A DNA stretch of 41,893 nt, taken from positions 1-41,893 of the forward strand of contig JAEPNQ010000027.1 in NCBI GenBank assembly GCA_017643305.1. The letters run 5' to 3'. Below are positions 40,657 to 41,893 of the stretch, in pieces. Origin of the DNA: Marinibacterium sp. (GTDB taxonomy: Bacteria; Pseudomonadota; Alphaproteobacteria; Rhodobacterales; Rhodobacteraceae). Both the position numbers and the translations under genes were made by a program. The notes below the pieces were generated by a model, which worked only from the letters and a program-made list of their open reading frames with translations, had not been told where the DNA came from and made no database searches. The stretch's first letter is position 1, and each line of letters begins with the position of its first letter.

Positions 40657-40683
40657 AGGCAAAGCAGTAAAGGACGCAGGAAA

Positions 40684-41532
40684 ATGCGCCACCTTTCCCT
40701 TGTTTCAGTGTGTCTGATCGGCACAGTGGTTTTGGCTGCGTGCAGCGAGGAGTCACCTGAAGAATTTGTCGAAAAGGCATTTCAGGACGTCAACGTAGTC
40801 GACGAAAGCAACCTGAACGACGTTATGCTGACGGTCGCGGACCCCAACGAGGCCGTTAACTACTTCCGTGGCGCAACCAAGGAAGATCCGAAACGCATCG
40901 ATTTCCAGCGCGGGCTTGCCAAGTCCCTAGTCCGGGCCAAACGCAATCAGGAAGCTGTAACCGCTTGGAAAAAGGTCACCGCCATGGAAGGCGCAACCGA
41001 CACAGACCGGGTCGATATGGCAGACGCGATGATCCGCAATGGCGACTGGAAAGACGCTGAGAGAACGCTCGACGCAATTTCGCCCACCCATGAAACGTTC
41101 AAACGCTATCGTTTGGAGGCAATGGTCGCCGATGCAAACAAAGAATGGGACAACGCCGACAGCTTCTACGAAACTGCTGTTGGCCTGACGACGCGCCCCG
41201 CTGGCGTTATGAATAACTGGGGCTATTCCAAGCTGACACGTGGCGATTTCGCCGAAGCCGAACGTATGTTTGGCGAAGCGGTGCGCCAGGATGAAAGCCT
41301 GTTCACAGCCAAGAACAACCTGGTTCTGGCCCGTGGCGCCCAGCGCAAATACAGCCTGCCCGTGATCCCGATGGACCAGATCGAACGCGCGCAACTGCTG
41401 CACACGCTGGCCCTGTCCGCAATCAAGCAGAATGACGTGGAAACCGGCAAGACGCTGCTGCGCGAAGCGATAGACACCCATCCGCAGCACTTCGAAGAAG
41501 CCGTTCGCGCCCTGCGAGCGCTGGAGGCGTAG
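40684..41532 (+). CDS. Second TPR lipoprotein of the tad locus
   Basis: A 282-residue lipoprotein with lipobox LAAC and Cys20 (MRHLSLVSVCLIGTVVLAAC). It is acidic after the Cys, then carries four to five tetratricopeptide-like repeats: AVNYFRGATKEDPKRIDFQRG (quoted in part), KNRQEAVTAWKK-like, a degenerate one around 110-140, and GVMNNWGYSKLTRGDFAEA with FTAKNNLVLARGA. It resembles the TadD group like its neighbour; tandem TPR proteins at this place are common in Rhodobacterales tad loci. RBS AAAGGACGCAGG precedes ATG 40684. The prepilin peptidase gene follows after ten bases. Confidence 0.85.
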   Translation: MRHLSLVSVCLIGTVVLAACSEESPEEFVEKAFQDVNVVDESNLNDVMLTVADPNEAVNYFRGATKEDPKRIDFQRGLAKSLVRAKRNQEAVTAWKKVTAMEGATDTDRVDMADAMIRNGDWKDAERTLDAISPTHETFKRYRLEAMVADANKEWDNADSFYETAVGLTTRPAGVMNNWGYSKLTRGDFAEAERMFGEAVRQDESLFTAKNNLVLARGAQRKYSLPVIPMDQIERAQLLHTLALSAIKQNDVETGKTLLREAIDTHPQHFEEAVRALRALEA

Positions 41533-41542
41533 GGCGGCCGAA

Positions 41543-41893
41543 ATGGCAATTTCGGCTAGCGCGGCGCTTTGGTTCCTGCCGTTTGTTCTCCCCATCTGTT
41601 TCTATGTCGCATTCACCGACATGCGCGAAATGCGGATCACGAACCAGGCCGTTGTTGCGCTGGCGGTCGTGTTTCTGATCGTGGGGCTAATCGCACTACC
41701 ACTTCCGATCTACGGCATGCGCTTCCTGCAACTTTTTGGAGTGCTAATCATCGGCATCCTTCTGAATGCGGGTGGCGCCATCGGAGCCGGCGACGCTAAG
41801 TTTGCAGCCGCCGCCACGCCGTTTATCGCACCAGGCGATTTGCGGCTGATGTTGATCATATTCTCCGCCAACCTGCTGGCTGCTTACCTGACC
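41543..41893 (+). CDS. cpaA: Prepilin peptidase CpaA/TadV (3' end outside window)
   Basis: The frame from ATG 41543 stays open to the window edge (117 codons). It is a polytopic membrane aspartyl protease that removes the leader of Flp prepilins. Both catalytic aspartates are visible: the first in FTDMREMRI (after the first helix) and the second in the GxGD motif GAGDAKF. Hydrophobic segments surround them (VVALAVVFLIVGLIAL; LQLFGVLIIGILL). This is the enzyme expected to cut the two pilins at 31444 and 31719 after Gly14. Start chosen from GGCGG ten bases upstream and the position after the TPR gene. Confidence 0.92.
   Translation, partial: MAISASAALWFLPFVLPICFYVAFTDMREMRITNQAVVALAVVFLIVGLIALPLPIYGMRFLQLFGVLIIGILLNAGGAIGAGDAKFAAAATPFIAPGDLRLMLIIFSANLLAAYLT

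Noticed and set aside
1-41893. tRNA, rRNA, CRISPR array, att sites or replication origin
   Set aside because: I looked through the intergenic gaps and saw no cloverleaf with CCA-proximal TTC motifs, no regularly spaced repeats and no DnaA-box clusters; a covariance-model scan would be needed to be certain.

Overview
The window reads as a chromosome segment of a marine-type alphaproteobacterium of the order Rhodobacterales (Roseobacter/Rhodobacter/Paracoccus relatives). The inference rests on GC-rich codon use, the alphaproteobacterial cytochrome aa3 cluster order (ctaC-ctaB-small ORF-ctaG-ctaE-surf1 followed by thrC and an M16 peptidase), the tad/cpa pilus locus with short VDW-type pilins, and the general protein style. 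Species cannot be named from the sequence alone. No rRNA, tRNA, CRISPR array, prophage or intact insertion sequence was found.

Layout. Positions 1-2003: end of a PfkB sugar kinase, then a decaying stretch with a truncated Tm-1-like/UPF0261 gene, an intact HCCA-isomerase-like gene and an N-terminal wreck of an HlyD-type secretion gene. 2041-13830: housekeeping and accessory genes on both strands: lysC, a small exported protein, an SDR with a DUF1178 protein, Nudix, EcsC, GNAT, flavin reductase, a SulP anion transporter, mtnP, an SDR-like remnant, a ribbon-helix-helix regulator, apt, a GlcD-like FAD oxidase and a metallo-beta-lactamase-fold protein. 13905-21350: a minus-strand block for aa3 oxidase subunits II and III, haem O synthesis, Cu insertion and assembly, running into threonine synthase, an M16 protease and an acetyltransferase. 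21519-31098: tldD, an MFS transporter, dprA broken by a stop codon, topA, the two subunits of a 3-oxoacid CoA-transferase and a lytic transglycosylase. 31444 to the end: a tad (Flp/type IVb) pilus locus with two pilins, cpaB, cpaC, an OmpA lipoprotein, cpaE/tadZ, cpaF/tadA, tadB (broken by a stop codon), tadC, two TPR proteins and the start of the prepilin peptidase.

How the genes work together. mtnP releases adenine and apt salvages it. ctaC/ctaE are core oxidase subunits; ctaB, ctaG and surf1 supply haem O/A precursor, CuB and assembly. lysC and thrC belong to the same aspartate-to-threonine pathway. The tad locus encodes a secretin, ATPase, inner-membrane platform and pilins for surface attachment.

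Most notable: two otherwise intact genes, dprA and tadB, each carry one in-frame stop codon with the homologous reading frame continuing perfectly behind it; three further gene remnants lie in the window; and several regulatory structures are visible. These include a terminator-like hairpin in the sulP leader, alternative hairpins ahead of mtnP, a palindrome covering the -10 of the RHH gene, terminators splitting the tad locus, and a repeat-rich pilin leader. I did not find a clearly new multi-gene system; the strongest leads are the parallel nonsense mutations and the RNA/operator elements.
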